A stretch of 64,000 bases of DNA from Heloderma charlesbogerti (GCA_026122225.1 JANEZZ010002887.1:1116001-1180000), one strand, 5' to 3'; positions 1-11,665 are shown, counted from the stretch's first letter. Notes: a model not told the origin generated them from the letters alone. Program-made: numbers and translations.

Positions 1-456
1 TCTAATCCTTCAATACAAATCACATTGCCCTTTCCCATATAGGCTTGTTTTCTCTGCCAGTAAAAGAGGCCAGGAACTGGCAAAGATCAAGAAGCTAGCA
101 GCACACATATTGGCTAGAAGTCAGTACATTTTCTTCAGAAGTTCTTCATGAGTGCCAATGCAGGGGGTAATTAAAGAAGAACAGTACCTCGTGGGAAAAC
201 CAGTAGATGAGGCTCATCGGACAGGACAGGCTCTTCTGGTGCCAGGACAAGGAAGGAATAGGTTTGTTGTTGTCCTATATGCATCTGTGACAAAGTACAA
301 CTTCAAGGGACGAATAATCCCCATGCTCTACCAAGCACACCGTGGAATGCATTTAACTCTTTGCTTGTTAGCCAGAGATGCATCTGCTGCATACAGTCCA
401 GCAAAACACTCTTAGAATGAGTTATTTTCAGTGAGAATATCACAGCGTTCAGCAGT

Positions 457-487
<31 letters not shown>
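457..487. repeat. (CTTT)n microsatellite
   Basis: About seven uninterrupted TTTC units, directly at the tail side of the minus-strand SINE that follows. Confidence 0.9.
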
Positions 488-692
488 ATCCTGCCTTTTT
501 TCCTCTTGCAAAGAACCCGACACGGCTTACATAGTCTCATCTTCATTTTATCCTCACAACAACAACCCTGTGAGGTAGGTTAGGCTGGGAGTCAGTGACC
601 GGCCCAAAGTCACCGAGTGAGCTTCATGGCCGAGTGGGGACTTGAACCTGGGTTTCCCAAGTCCAAGGCCAACACTCTAACCACTACACAAC
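488..692 (-). mobile_element. tRNA-derived/MIR-like SINE, minus strand
   Basis: On the minus strand it reads a tRNA-like head (AGTGGTTAGAGTGTTGGCCT, then a B-box-like CCAAGTCCCC), followed by a core with GGTGACTTTGGGCC and CTCACAGGGTTGTTGTTGTG. The same layout occurs at 40760-40975 (minus), 27590-27820 (minus) and 49835-50080 (plus). Confidence 0.7.
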
Positions 693-1675
693 ACTTACTC
701 CTCCCTAGCCCATGGGTCCAAGGCAGCTTCCAGCAATTTCATCGACATATAGCTCAGTTCCCAAATGACTCCCAGTCTTAGGGTGCGGGGCTGGCGTCAA
801 GGGTTGGCATGGCTGAGTGCCTGTCGAGGCTCACAGCCTTGCAGGGGGCACATTACTGACCCTCAGAGCCATCTGTCCCTGCTCTTCCTCCTGGCAGTTG
901 CAGCCTATTCACCTGTCCTCTCCAAGACTACAAGCAGGGATAAGAGCAAGGAGAAGGCACGGCAGACTCTGCTCGCTTTGCCCTGACAGAGATTAAGCCC
1001 AGAGGGAGTGCACAAGTAAATGAGCAGTAGCAACAGTGGCAAGGAGGGGGCCCCACTGAGTGCACTTGGCCCAAAGGCCTTCCCAAAATCAGGAGCAGGG
1101 CAGGCACACCGTTAGGGTGCATACAGGCCTACTTGGACACCGGAGGGCATGCAGGCTTCTGAGTATCCAGAGCAAAGTAATGAGAGCAGAGAACTGAATG
1201 AAAGCTGTTAACTGAGCAAAGGCCCAGGGCCAGATTGAGGCCTTATATTCTTGCTGTCCCTGATTCACCAGCTGAAGTTGAGTCTGTTTCTTCATGGGCT
1301 ACAGCTGGGACCTCCTACTCATAAGTAGACCCTTCCTCCTGCATAAAGGGACCAAGGCTATTTGAGCGCCCAGGCAGGTGCTCCAGTGATGACTCTGTGT
1401 CCCAACTGGTCCATCACCGCCAACGCTCCGGACGCATGGATGCTCCGGATGGATGAGGGAGGAGAGTCAGGAACCCTGGTGGGGCTCAGGATGGGGTCAG
1501 AGGGATTTTTGTGGACCTCAGGTGAGCCATTCCTGCAATGGGACTCCTCGGGTTCTCCCATGTCTTCTGTGGGATGCCTTGCCCCATGTCTTGCTGAGGA
1601 ATCCAAATCCTCCTCCTCCTCTGAAGAGGTCTTCCATAAGTTTGGGTTGCCCAGGAGCCTGACACCATACTACAA

Positions 1676-2738
1676 CAGCAGACCCCAACTTTTGGGGGTG
1701 GCTTAGTGGTTAAGACGCTGAACTGCAGACTGGAAGGTCGGCAGGTCAGCAGTTCGAGACCCGAGTGCCGTGTGACAGAGTGAGCTCCCGTCTTCAGTCC
1801 CAGCTTCTGCCAACCTAGCAGTTCGAAAGCAAGAAATTGCAAGTAGATAAATAGGTACCGCCTCGGCGGGAAAGGTAACAGCGCTCCGTGCACCTCGGTG
1901 TTCAGTCATGCCGGCCACATGACCACGGAAGCGTCTTTGGACAGCGCTGGCTCTTCGGCTTAGAAACGGGGATGAGCACCACACCCTAGAGTCGGACACG
2001 ACTGGTTGGGGACACCTTTACCTTTACCTTTTTTTAGGCACATTTGAAATTTGGAGAGTGTTGGTGGCACCATCACAAAATGGCTGCCATGGGGCATGCC
2101 CGTTCATGAAATGGCTGTTGTGGTAGGCATGGCCAGTCACAAAATGCCCCTTTCACAGAAGGCATGCTGGTGTGGCTAAAAGACAAGTAACCTGAGTACA
2201 AGGCAGAGGTGAGATCTGAGCCCTCAAGCAAAAAAAACTCTCCTAATTTGAACCTACATTAATAGCATCACCCTAAAATCAATTTCCCCCAAACACACAC
2301 ACCATGCAAAGCACACACAAACTCACATGAGAAGAAAAACCATGCCCCAAACACAGACACCCTACACAGGAGCTCCTACCCCACTTTTCCCCCTTGATTA
2401 CCCAACACCCTGGTCAGCCCCACCCCATGATCCTTACCTTAACCCCACCATGATCATGCCACCCACCCCAATGTTCCCACCCACCTGCCAAGCATACCTG
2501 GCTGCAGCATGGGCCCTTTCCACTTCTTTTTGGTTTAACAGGTAGTTGGAACCTGCTGTCCTCATTTCCTAAGAATGGTGGCTGGGAGGCTTTGCAGTGT
2601 GCCACAGCTGCCAGATTTATTTTTTAAATTAAATTATGTTTAAATTTTAAAAAATAGGTGGGGATGGAGGGGTGCCAAAAGAGGTTTCTGAGGGTGCCCT
2701 GGTGCCTGTGGACCCCAAATTGGGGATCCCAGTGCTGC
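1676..2738. mobile_element. MITE-like repeat interrupted by a Sauria SINE
   Basis: The left end CAGCAGACCCCAACTTTT (1676-1693) and the right end, read on the minus strand, CAGCACTGGGATCCCCAATT (about 2719-2738) are related inverted ends. The interior carries repeated ATGGCTG motifs (CACAAAATGGCTGCCATG, CATGAAATGGCTGTTG). The 340-bp SINE sits just inside the left end. I found no clear target duplication, so superfamily is uncertain (hAT-like suspected). Confidence 0.4.
1694..2035 (+). mobile_element. Sauria-type SINE (tRNA head, BovB-like tail)
   Basis: Starts with an A-box region GGGGGTGGCTTAGTGGTTAA and a B-box region GCAGTTCGAGACCCG. Body includes CCTCGGCGGGAAAGGTAACA, CATGCCGGCCACATGACCAC and TAGAGTCGGACACGACTGG; the tail is CCTTTACCTTTACC plus T. 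This is a hallmark squamate SINE mobilised by BovB LINEs. Confidence 0.85.
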
Positions 2739-2787
2739 AGAATGATCTCTACTTTCCCCCACATTTACTCCTTGATTGACGTATATA

Positions 2788-3047
2788 GAGCCTTTCTACA
2801 TGAGGCTTTTATTGTGCACTCCTGATTGCTCACTCACAGCAGTTTGTGGGTCCTTTACATGATGTTGTCATCCTCCAACACCTCTCCCATGCTTTGCCAC
2901 CATTATTGCATTTTTTTTCCTTACTGGGGAAAGTGTGGTATTTTTTCTCAATGTCCTCTATAAAGTCATAGAAATCCTGTGTAATTGTGCAATTCTGCTA
3001 TACTACAACACTGCCTAGTGGTTGTATAATGGAACATATAGAAAGGC
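2788..3047. mobile_element. Probable fold-back MITE
   Basis: GCCTTTCTACATGAGG near the left and ATATAGAAAGGC near the right are inverted. The left interior (TTTTATTGTGCACTC) resembles the repeats at 33895 and 51020. No target duplication verified. Confidence 0.35.
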
Positions 3048-4199
3048 AGAGAAAGAAAACCCCCAGCAAAACAAAATGTGTAAAGGAGCCAATCTTAATC
3101 CCACAAAGAATCCAGAAGCAGAAGCCTAGGTAAAGGTGTGGGTTAAAGCTTCATGTAGAAAAGCCCATAGAACCTCTGGATCAGATTCTGAGCACATCTT
3201 CCTCTTTACCCCTCCACCCACGCTTCAGGCTTCTGGTTTGTTTGTTTGCAAACCCTTTGCATGTTTATCGGCTGAGGTATTTGCTCCACGCTTTAAAGTT
3301 GCGATGCTTTTATTAATGGGTTTTTAACCCTTTAAATATGACTGAGAAGGTGGGGGAGGTGCTTTTGTGACTGACCAAAGTGCCAGTCAATTGGCTGTAT
3401 GCACAGCCTGATTTGAGAAGGCTGGGGAGGCAGCTTCATGACTGACACAAGGGCTGGCCCATCAGTGCAGTCCAAATCTGAACTTCTGCTGAAAACTAGA
3501 ACAGGTCGTCCTCCAATCTCAGAAGGTTATATGTGTGTCCAAACAGGCAGTGAGTGCACTTCTACAACAAGCTCACAGCAAATATTCTGTATATCTTTAT
3601 CTATGTACACTTAAGTACTGGGTTTGGAAACAAAGGAGGCAAAGCTAAAAAATACTTCCCACTCACGCTATTGTTCCTCTTAGCCCAAAATAAAGCTGTC
3701 TCCCAACATACGCTTTGTTCTTGTTCTGTTCACCTTACCATGCCTGAAATGGCTTCCTGGAATTCTGTCATGATGTCACATTTCACTTCCTCCTTCAAAT
3801 CCCTCCTACGAACTCACCTTTCCTGTACAGCACCCCTAGATTCACCCCCATCCCCTCATCTTCATTCCCAACCACAGCAACGTTAAATCTGTGCAACTGA
3901 AGTTGCTCATATTCACCTGCTTAATCCATTTCCACCAATCAAGGAACCTATGCATTTCATCCAAGATGGAGGTAGTTCTGAGTAACAGCTGGATGTTATT
4001 TTTTCAACCATTGTTTTCTTCTTTCTTGTTCCCAGTAGTTCTAGAGGCAGATCCAGGTGAAACCTGAAACCACGTCACCTGGTACTGCCGAATGCCTGCA
4101 AACCCTCCTCCCCCATTTCATCTTAAGATTCTGACCACACAGACATCATGTTGATCAAGTTAGCCTTTCCCTCCTATTTCCACAGCACCACTTGCTTTT

Positions 4200-4292
4200 T
4201 GTAACATCTTGCCTGATGAAGCGATCTGGAGATCCCAAAAGCTCGCACATTTTTGTGACCTTTGAGTTGGCCTAATAAAGTTATTACACTAA
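4200..4292 (+). mobile_element. Retroelement 3'-end-like fragment
   Basis: CCTGATGAAGCGATCTGGAG, CCCAAAAGCTCGCACA and CCTAATAAAGTTATTACAC resemble the dispersed reptilian 3' tail with CTGATGAAG and AATAAA. Class is unsure. Confidence 0.3.
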
Positions 4293-4504
4293 CATGGATT
4301 TTGGAATATTTACTCGTTCTTGCCTTAGGCATGGCCTTTTCTTCCATCCCCTCCTTTACCTCTCCCCACTGTCAAACTGTAGTCTGTACTCTGTGGGCTG
4401 TCTGGTGCATAAAAATAACTTCAGTAACTTCTTTCTCATTGATAATTTTGCTCTGCTCTATGCAAACGCAGAAGGAAAACTGACACAATGCTCTCTTTCT
4501 ACGG

Positions 4505-5313
4505 ACCGATCTACACTGCACCCGCCATCACAATGAATTTGGTGTCCCGTCGGGTTAAACGCTCTCGCATTAAAACGTGATTATCCACACTCACCCATTT
4601 TCCCTGTTGCGGTGCTTCATTGAATGTGCAAGCTCAGTTCACACTCAGTTCACACTCGAGCACTGTGCTGTTTTCCTGCTCTTAAAGACAGTAGCTCTCA
4701 TTGGAGGATGAGAAACTCTTCCTGTTTCTGCTGATTCCACCCCCACCACGCTCACAGCTCTTGACGGCCCCATGTCTTCTTCTGGCTACTGATCGCATAG
4801 CTTCCTCAGCACTCAATGTTTCCTCAGCAACAAGCAAAGGTTTCTCATTTGAAGGTATAGAACAACCCCCTGCTCAATGCAGGAAGCCTGATTCCCAGGC
4901 GGTCGCCCATCCAGCTACTGACCGGGGCCAACCCTGCTTAGCTTCCAAGATCAGACAAGTGTGCGCACATCCAGCCCTTTGCTTGTTGCTGAGGTAACAT
5001 TGAGTGCTGAGGAAGCTATGCGATCAGTAGCCGGAAGATGACATGGGGCCGTCAAGAGCTGTGATTGGACAGGAGGGAAATACAAACACCGCCATATATG
5101 GACAGGCAGGGGAGGGGACTACGAACAGATACAGTAGCGAAGGCGGAAAATCAGAGCACATTAAGGGGAAATACCAGGATATCAGGCTATTGAAAGCGGG
5201 AGCACGGAAGCGGGAAATTCCGGTTCCAATTCGAGGCAGGTACTGCATAGTGTGAAAGACGGACAGTGAAACCTCATTGGAAGCAAAAAAAACCTGTAAG
5301 TGTAGATCGGCCC
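4505..5313. mobile_element. Fold-back MITE with long inverted arms (~0.8 kb)
   Basis: Ends are GGACCGATCTACACT (left) and AGTGTAGATCGGCCC (right), inverted copies of each other. Inside, about 85 bp at 4750-4840 (GACGGCCCCATGTC, ACTGATCGCATAGCTTCCTC, AGCACTCAATG) are repeated inverted at 4983-5065. TSD is short or unclear. Confidence 0.7.
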
Positions 5314-5922
5314 TACTACATTACAAACTAAGGACCATTCTCTCTTGCAGAAGTCAATTAGAAATGTGTTCTGTTGAGAGATACAAAAGAACAGGCAGTC
5401 ATCAAGACAGCCTTTGAATAACAGAACTTGATTAGAACATAACTTGACTGAAAGTTCTGTGTAGCAGCAACCAGTTACAGATGCCAGACAGGTCCAAAAA
5501 AGGCACTGACTTTGAAGCAGTGTGCTTCCTGGTGTACATAACAAAAGGAGAGCAGTAAACACCTTCTCAGGATTGGACGGTGATCTGGCCTGTTTCTTAC
5601 TGGCACATAAAATTCTGGATATGTGACAGAGGAAGTGACCCAAAATCAAAGATGAATAAAGACGGAGAAAAGTTCTTTTTAATTTTAGCTGAATCATGTC
5701 TTTCTGATCAAGCCAAAGTAAGGGACAGTGTGTAGCTACACATTGCAAGACTAGGTAGAGGCCTAAATGGAATTCCGAAAACAATATGTTGGCTCCTGGA
5801 ACATTCTCACCTCAAAGGAAAGAAGAGACAGGTCAGCACTTTTCTGGAAGCTGCTTAATCTTCACTATCAGTTCAGCAATGCCTACAGAGGGTGGTCAAG
5901 GAAGGTCAAACATCCCCTCTCT

Positions 5923-6149
5923 TACAGTGCAATCCTACGCATGCCTACTCAGAAGGAAACTTCCTGGGACTTGCTCCCGGGTTAGTGTGTATAGCGGGGT
6001 GGGCAACTTGTGGCCCTCCGGATGTTGTAGGTCTGCAATTTCCATCAGCCCTAGTTATCATAGCCCATTGGGAGGGATGATGGGAGTTGCAGTCCAACAA
6101 CAGCTGGATGGCACCTAGTTGCTCACCCTTGGTGTATAGGATTGTAGCC
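5923..6149. mobile_element. Short MITE (CAATCCTAYGCATG family), split by another MITE
   Basis: GTGCAATCCTACGCATGCCT at the left and GTGTATAGGATTGTAGCC at the right are the usual ends of this very common ~80-bp fold-back family. The 137-bp element at 5995-6131 interrupts it. Related copies: 26940-27005, 28863-28937, 38060-38150, 48797-48867, 48970-49060 and 53060-53155. Confidence 0.7.
5995..6131. mobile_element. hAT-type MITE, 137 bp, perfect 8-bp TSD
   Basis: Ends CGGGGTGGGCAACTTGTGG and GTTGCTCACCCTTG are inverted, and the body folds back (CCATCAGCCC against GGGAGTTGCAGTCC). It is flanked by GTGTATAG at 5987-5994 and 6132-6139. Confidence 0.85.
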
Positions 6150-6275
6150 AGGCAGGGCAATTGTAAGTGGGGTAGAGAATGAAGTGGCAGACAATCCACC
6201 ACTTCCAAAGGCCTGCCGTGCAGGAAGTATGGACAGGGGTGGGGCTTCCTGGAAAGAGGCCTAGTTGATCTAGGG

Positions 6276-6835
6276 GCAGGCAACTAGCGGTTCTCCAGAT
6301 ATTATTAATAATTATTATGTTCTTATTCTTATATACCACTTAATATAATAACATATCTAAGCAGTGTACATACAAATATTTAAAAATCACATTTAAAATA
6401 CACTATTATAAACAATTTCAACTGCAATAACAATAAAAGCAATACAAAGGAGAGTAAGATAGAACATTATATGATTAATTACAATTAATTAACTAGAAGG
6501 CAAAGAAAGCCTGGGTGGGCGAGTGTGTTTTTAGGAGATATTTGAAACATGCCTAATTTTTTGCCTCCTGAACTGCATGGGGGAGGGTTTTCCAGCGGAT
6601 GGGCACCGCCACCAAGAATGCTCACCTTCGAGATATTATGCAGAGACATTCTTTTGGTCATGGAATGACCAGCAAGGCCTCCTCTGAAGATCTTAAAGGT
6701 CAGCTGGGTATATAGGGGAAGGCAATCTGCTAGGTTTCCTGGTACCATGTTGTTTAGGCTGCAACTCCCATCATCTCACACCATTGGCTCTGATGGCTAG
6801 GACTGGTGGGAGGGCCACAAGTTGCTGCTCGTGAC
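6276..6835. mobile_element. Fold-back MITE split by an L2-like LINE insertion
   Basis: Left piece GGCAGGCAACTAGCGGTTCT (about 6276-6297) and right piece (about 6750-6835; CTGCAACTCCCATCATC, GGGAGGGCCACAAGTTGCTG) belong to the GGGGTGGGCAACTTGTGGCC family. The intervening 6298-6748 is an AT-rich minus-strand LINE tail. Confidence 0.55.
6298..6748 (-). mobile_element. L2-like LINE 3' fragment
   Basis: AT-rich start (ATTATTAATAATTATTATG, TATATACCACTTAATATAAT) then ATTTAAAAATCACATTTAAA, the reverse complement of the L2-type tail 'YATATAAATAAT'. Inserted within the MITE above. Confidence 0.45.
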
Positions 6836-6947
6836 CTAGGCTGGCATAGTTGATGGGCCTGATCCTGGGCTTTTCCACAGACTTTTCCACAGGTGTCCTG
6901 GGACCTCTGTGAGAGACATTCCAAGCAGAAGCTGGTAAACTACCCAG

Positions 6948-6992
6948 AGAGCTTCAGCTATTGGGTGGTATAGAAATGAAATGAAATGAATG
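6948..6992 (+). mobile_element. LINE 3' tail fragment
   Basis: GAGCTTCAGCTATTGGGTGG then TATAGAAATGAAATGAAATG; the same end recurs at 21487-21555 with (AATG)n. Confidence 0.5.
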
Positions 6993-8286
6993 AAGGCACA
7001 CTTCCATCCCATTCTAACCCTCCTCAACCATCCATCCAAAGGGGATAGTTGCACTCTTAGTCTTTATTCTATCTTCCATGCCCCACCCATTTTCTTCCAA
7101 AAAAAGGAAAGAAAGAAATAGAAGCATGTCAGTGCCTGGGTCGATTCTAAGAAAAATTCTGAGGAGATTTTTAATCCCATTATTTTATGTCATTATGCAA
7201 AGCGATTCACATTCAAGCCAGGTATAAAACAACCTCAGATTCCAGACGAGCTGCTCAGTTTGCCAGGCTGGCTTCTAAAACCCTTGATCATGTCAGGAAG
7301 TTTGTGAGTGGGGATTGGGGAAAGATGGCTTACTATCAAGCGTTTCACACCTGCTACAGAAGAGGAAGCCTTCACTCTCCTCTTCATAAAGGCTGTCAAC
7401 CTCTAGTTCCATCGCTAATAATAACAACGTATTTTGTTTTGTCGTGGGTGCAGGTTTCAGACAAGAGGCTTTTTGGTTTTAAAAGCAATCAGCCAATCTA
7501 GTCCCATGAGACACCCTGGTGCATCAAAGGACTTCCTGCTTTCATAAGGAAGTTGGGCTGTCTATCTGTTCATTTGTCTCCTGGTGCACTATTTCCTTGC
7601 ACACTTGCTATATTAGCCCTACAAAGGGAGAAAGTTATCTAGGTTAAATGACAAAGGGATGCATAAACCTACATCAGTTTTACTCCTGATGGTTTCACAG
7701 AAACCCCTCTCTACCTTGATATATATCTGTTTAGTGTCTGTTTATTAACCTCCTCTGACGTGGGTGTTAGTCACTTCAAAGTGGTTCAGAAAGTGACAGA
7801 TATGTGGGCAGCTATTCACTCCAAATGTCATGCTATTGTAATGCCCCCAACTCCTCATTTCACTGAAATTATTTTCACTTTTTTAAAACCTACCATCTCA
7901 AGCTGTTTTAGAAGGTTGTCATGTGGGATTAGGCCAAAAGCCTGGATAAAATCTATTACACTGTGTTGATTGCATTCTTCCATCTATGAAAACTGACAAA
8001 TGATCAAAGAAGAGAAGCATATTATTCTGCCATCATTTTACATCATTTTATGTTTACATTTTCTTCAAGTGTCTATAGATCAATCATGTTACGCATTGCT
8101 CTAAATCTAACCCTCTGAGTCTTCTGTCTGCCTTAGGACCATTATAATAACCAGTATTTCTGACGTTTCCCTAGAAAGCACCTTGACTGAATTGTTGGAT
8201 AATGTTTTGGTTAGAAGCTGCACAGTTAACCAATTAAACAGACATTAATCAGTTGGCAGCCACTACAAGACAAATATATAGATACG

Positions 8287-8487
8287 GTTGGATCCAACAG
8301 TCACGTGAAAGAAAGCCCGCTTGTGCAATGTGATTTCCACTAGCACAATGGGACTTCCCCTCTGTGCATGCCCCAAATCTGCTCCAAAGGGTTCCTCCAA
8401 AGCAGATTTGGTGGGGGTGGGCAAGGATGCAGTGGGGAGGGAAACTCTGTTCTGCTAGCAGATGACTAGCCTTGGATCCAACTCAGA
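8287..8487. mobile_element. Fold-back MITE (GGTTGGATCCAAC ends)
   Basis: GTTGGATCCAACAG at the left and CTTGGATCCAACTC at the right, with CCCCAAATCTGCTC and AGCAGATTTGGTGG as an inner inverted pair. The inner pair also occurs at 20930-20970. Confidence 0.5.
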
Positions 8488-9794
8488 GAAGTTGAAAACC
8501 ACATGATGTTTTGTTTTTTTTAAGGTCCTATTAGATTTGGTTTAAATAGGGATTTTCAGCATCCTGACATGACTCAGCCAATGCAAGCTCCTCTAGTAGA
8601 CAACTCTGGGGATAACTCATATGTAACTAAGGCATCACACTGGTAAAGTTGCAGCAGAACAGGCTTGTGTCAGCATTCTGTCTTCACACAGCTCAGTTAC
8701 AAGAATTTCTCAGCAGACAAGCTCTCCAAAATGCATGTACTTTAGTATCAGTAACTAATAATATTATGAAAACTAAGGTCCTTGCAGTCTGCCCACTCTG
8801 CTGTGAAACTACAAAGTGTAGGTGAGCTCGGCTTTGACACGTTCTCTGCTGAACAATAGTTGGTGGACTTGTAAAGCATTTATGAGAATAATGAGTCAAA
8901 AACACCCCTTACATTCAGAAAAAGTGCTCCTCTCATTTACTGAAAAAATCAAACATAATAAGCTTGTCTTATACCATTAACCCTTATTTGCACAGGCTTC
9001 TGTGTTAACAGCTTTTGATGCATTTGCAAGGATTGGAACTTGCTGGATATTCGTGGTGTCTGGATCTCCAGGGCTTGAACCAGGTGTCATGAACCCAAAC
9101 TCCCAGCGGCAACTTGGACACAAATGTGTCAATGGGACCTTTTTTAGGGGGGAGGGATTGCAATGCAAATTGAAGGCATGCCCCACCCCCACCCCGATCT
9201 GGCCCACAGCGGAGGGGACAATGGGTTAAAGCCCTGGATCGGGGGGCCACACTAGCTGTTTGTCCAAAAAACCCAACCCGGGACTAGGTCAGACCTATGC
9301 GACTAACACCACGTGTAGTTTTGCCCTCAGAGGGAAAGGGGCCAAATGAGTCAGAAAGTGCAGTAGCAGAGATTGCAGAGTCATTGGATTGGGATCCTGA
9401 CATCAAGGCTGAGTCCAGCAACTGGGGATCTCGCCAGCCAAAGATCCCGTAAACCACAGTTCCCCAATCTGGGTATCCTCCCTGCAAAGAGCCTCATGCT
9501 TCACCAAGCCTAGTCATCATCAGGCAACACGCAGGGTGAAAGATAATGGACAGGCAACAGAGTATCACGCTCCAGGCCAGAAGGCTGCCCCTTTAAGGCA
9601 CTTCCTTCCTCAGCAAGGGGGTGGTGCCTGGGATGGGTAGTCAGGTCTAGGGAGTGTACAAGACCAGGATACCTAGCAGACCACCTTCCCATATATCTCC
9701 TATATACACCCAGTTGACCCCTGAGATCTTCTGAGGAGGCCTTGCTGGTTGTTCAGTACAACATTCAATAGAATGTCACCAAGTAACAGCACGT

Positions 9795-10075
9795 AAGTAG
9801 TGGCATCCACTCTCTGGAACACTCTCCCACGTGTGGTTCAAGAGGCAGAAACTGTGGCACGCTTCAAATGCCTCCTGAAAACATACTTGCTCACAGAGGC
9901 ATTCCCTGACCTGTAATGGATTGTGTCACTGCCTGCTTTATTGTCATCTTGCTGTAAAGTTTTTAATTACTTACTATTCAATATTGTTTTTATATTGTAT
10001 TATCTAAACATTTTAAGGGGAACTGCTTAGGGATTTTTTAAAAATATTAAGCTTTATAGAAGTATTATAATACAT
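9795..10075 (+). mobile_element. L2-like LINE 3' fragment
   Basis: Decayed coding end (CACTCTCTGGAACACTCTCC, AAATGCCTCCTGAAAACATA) followed by the AT-rich tail. It resembles pieces at 18540-18665 and ends about 40 bp before the first recognised TAGAP exon. Confidence 0.5.
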
Positions 10076-10117
10076 ATGTAAATAACTCTTGTGCGTGTGC
10101 ATACTGCTTTGTTTAAG

Positions 10118-10206
10118 CTCTGGAAGAACCTCCCTCACCGTCGAAGTTCAGCTCCTTCACTTGTGTTCAGTAAAACCTTGAGCAAGTCCTGGTTGTCATC
10201 AAGCCG
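10118..10206 (+). CDS. TAGAP: TAGAP exon: N-terminal Arg/Ser segment upstream of the PH domain
   Basis: Coding residues 1-30 of the recognised protein, read from ctc at 10118. They include RRSSAPSLVFSKTLSKS, very like the RRRSAPSL block that precedes the PH domain of ARHGAP20. The donor after 10206 is G|GTGAGC. The two leftover bases (cg) plus the first base of the next exon make an Arg codon, so phase agrees exactly with exon 11802-11972. The acceptor at 10116-10117 (tttgtttaag) is weak, so the left edge is less sure, and no in-frame ATG lies in the exon. It starts only about 40 bp after an L2-like LINE tail. It is too short for an ORF of its own and was found by family resemblance. Confidence 0.75.
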
Positions 10207-10376
10207 GTGAGCCAATTTCTTAAAACATGAGCAGATATGGTAGCCTAGAACAGGAGCCCCAGGTCATGATCAACCACTTTCTCCGTGCTTTTGGATAAAA
10301 ACACTTAAACGACACTGAAGATTTATGAGAAATAGCAAAATAGACTTGGTGGCATGCTTTCCCTTCAGAGTGACTA

Positions 10377-10777
10377 AAGGCACGATCCTATGGCTGCTAG
10401 TCAGCACCTAGAAGGCCATAGGATAGGTCAGTTTCCGGGCCTGGTTCTCAGAGAACCGACCCCCACCCCCTCCTGCACTGCCTCATAGGCAGTGTGGATC
10501 GGCCCCGTGCTCACAAGAGCAGCACAGAGCGGCAAAAATTGGGTGTTCCCGGGGGCTGGGCGGGGAGGTCAGAAATGCTGGTACAACACATCTTATGTGT
10601 CGTCCAGCCACCGCTTCCCATGCTCCAAGGTCCCACAGCTAGATAGCCGAAATCAGCTGTTTAACCGCAAAAGCAGGGCGGGGGGAGCAAGGAGGAAATC
10701 TGCTCCTCCCCACTCCTCCTGCCCTGCACTGTTGCCCCCAGGCTCAGAGGCGACCATCGATCCACATAGGATTGTTC
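10377..10777. mobile_element. GC-rich fold-back MITE
   Basis: Ends GGCACGATCCTATGG and CCACATAGGATTGTTC are inverted. It lies 170 bp after the exon at 10118-10206. A similar element occupies 18884-19345. Confidence 0.5.
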
Positions 10778-11264
10778 TCTTACATGCTTTTCTTCCTTCA
10801 ATCCCACTTTCACTTGTAGGCTACAATCCGAGACTGACCTGGGAGGCCGTAACCCCTTCCCCTGGGCCCCTTTCCTCCAACCAAGGATCATTTGGTGGTT
10901 CGCTAGCTTTTGTGCATTCCCCCTGCCCAAGTCTAAAAGGTTGAAATGCCTCTCCCAAGGTTTTGTTACTAGCAGCTTTAAGCTAGAATGGGCTGGTATT
11001 TTTGGCCTCACTCCTTTTGCCTTTGGCCTCACCCCCTTTTGGCTCTTCCCAATGTGACCCCCAAGAGCTTCATCAAAACTGAATGTGGGCCTCAGGGTGA
11101 AAGGGGCTCAACACCCCTAGGTTTATGTAGACAATAATTTTAGGTGTGCATGGCAGCAAAGTAGGTTTCTATTGATTGCTTCTGCTTCCTTTCCTCCCTG
11201 TTTGTGCTCCATCTAATCCTTGTCTTTGCATTCCGTTTTTAATAAAGCCAAGCCAAAAATTTCT

Positions 11265-11665
11265 TAGAAGACGTTTTCTGAGAATATTTCTGGGTTTTTT
11301 CTTGTTCTCATTTTCCCTTTGCAGAATTTTCTCCCGATATTCTCCACCATTTTTTTTGTGGTGGCCACCATTCCCCTCACCCACCCAATGCCCTTGAATG
11401 ATACTATCTCTGGAGCATTGTGGAGGATGCAAAATGGTGGCGAGGCTCTAGTTGCTGTGGTTGCCACTAACAGCCACACCCCAAAACCAAAAACTAAAGT
11501 ATGAGGAAAAAAGAAAAGTTGTGTTACTGCCACTGCGAATGGTGAGCCCCATGCCCAAGAAACGGTTGGAGAATTTCTCCTCCCTCCTTGAAAAATGTGC
11601 TGAAATGGTCCCCCTCCACAAATCAGATGGATAAATTTCTAGAGCCATTTGCACATGGTTCTATT
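11265..11665 (+). repeat. Interspersed repeat, copy A, left of the PH exon
   Basis: Shares blocks with copy B in the same orientation: CTCCACCATTTTTTTTGTGG, GCATTGTGGAGGATGCAAAA, GGTGAGCCCCATGCCC, GTTGGAGAATTTC, GAGCCATTTGCAC. Class not recognised. Confidence 0.6.

Larger units (their letters stand above)
1..10117. other. Upstream/5' intronic region without recognised coding exon
   Basis: No exon with family resemblance or convincing splice borders was found here. The TAGAP start exon and promoter are either hidden in this region or outside the window. The repeats listed separately (SINEs, fold-back MITEs, LINE tails) account for roughly half. The stretches 1-450, 700-1670, 3080-4190, 6995-8285 and 8490-9790 show nothing I can name. 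9050-9720 is moderately GC-rich and may hold a degraded retroelement. Confidence 0.5.

Noticed and set aside
5182..5784. 200-codon open frame on the minus strand
   Set aside because: Cys/Leu/Phe-rich with no recognisable domain, partly over a fold-back MITE, and no splice or promoter context. Most likely chance.
7126..7310. ATGs at about 7126 and 7289, the second followed by a good donor (GTGAGT at 7302), as TAGAP exon 1
   Set aside because: The donor phase would be 2, while the exon at 10118 needs phase 0 with the frame used; no sequence resemblance. Kept only as an unproven idea.
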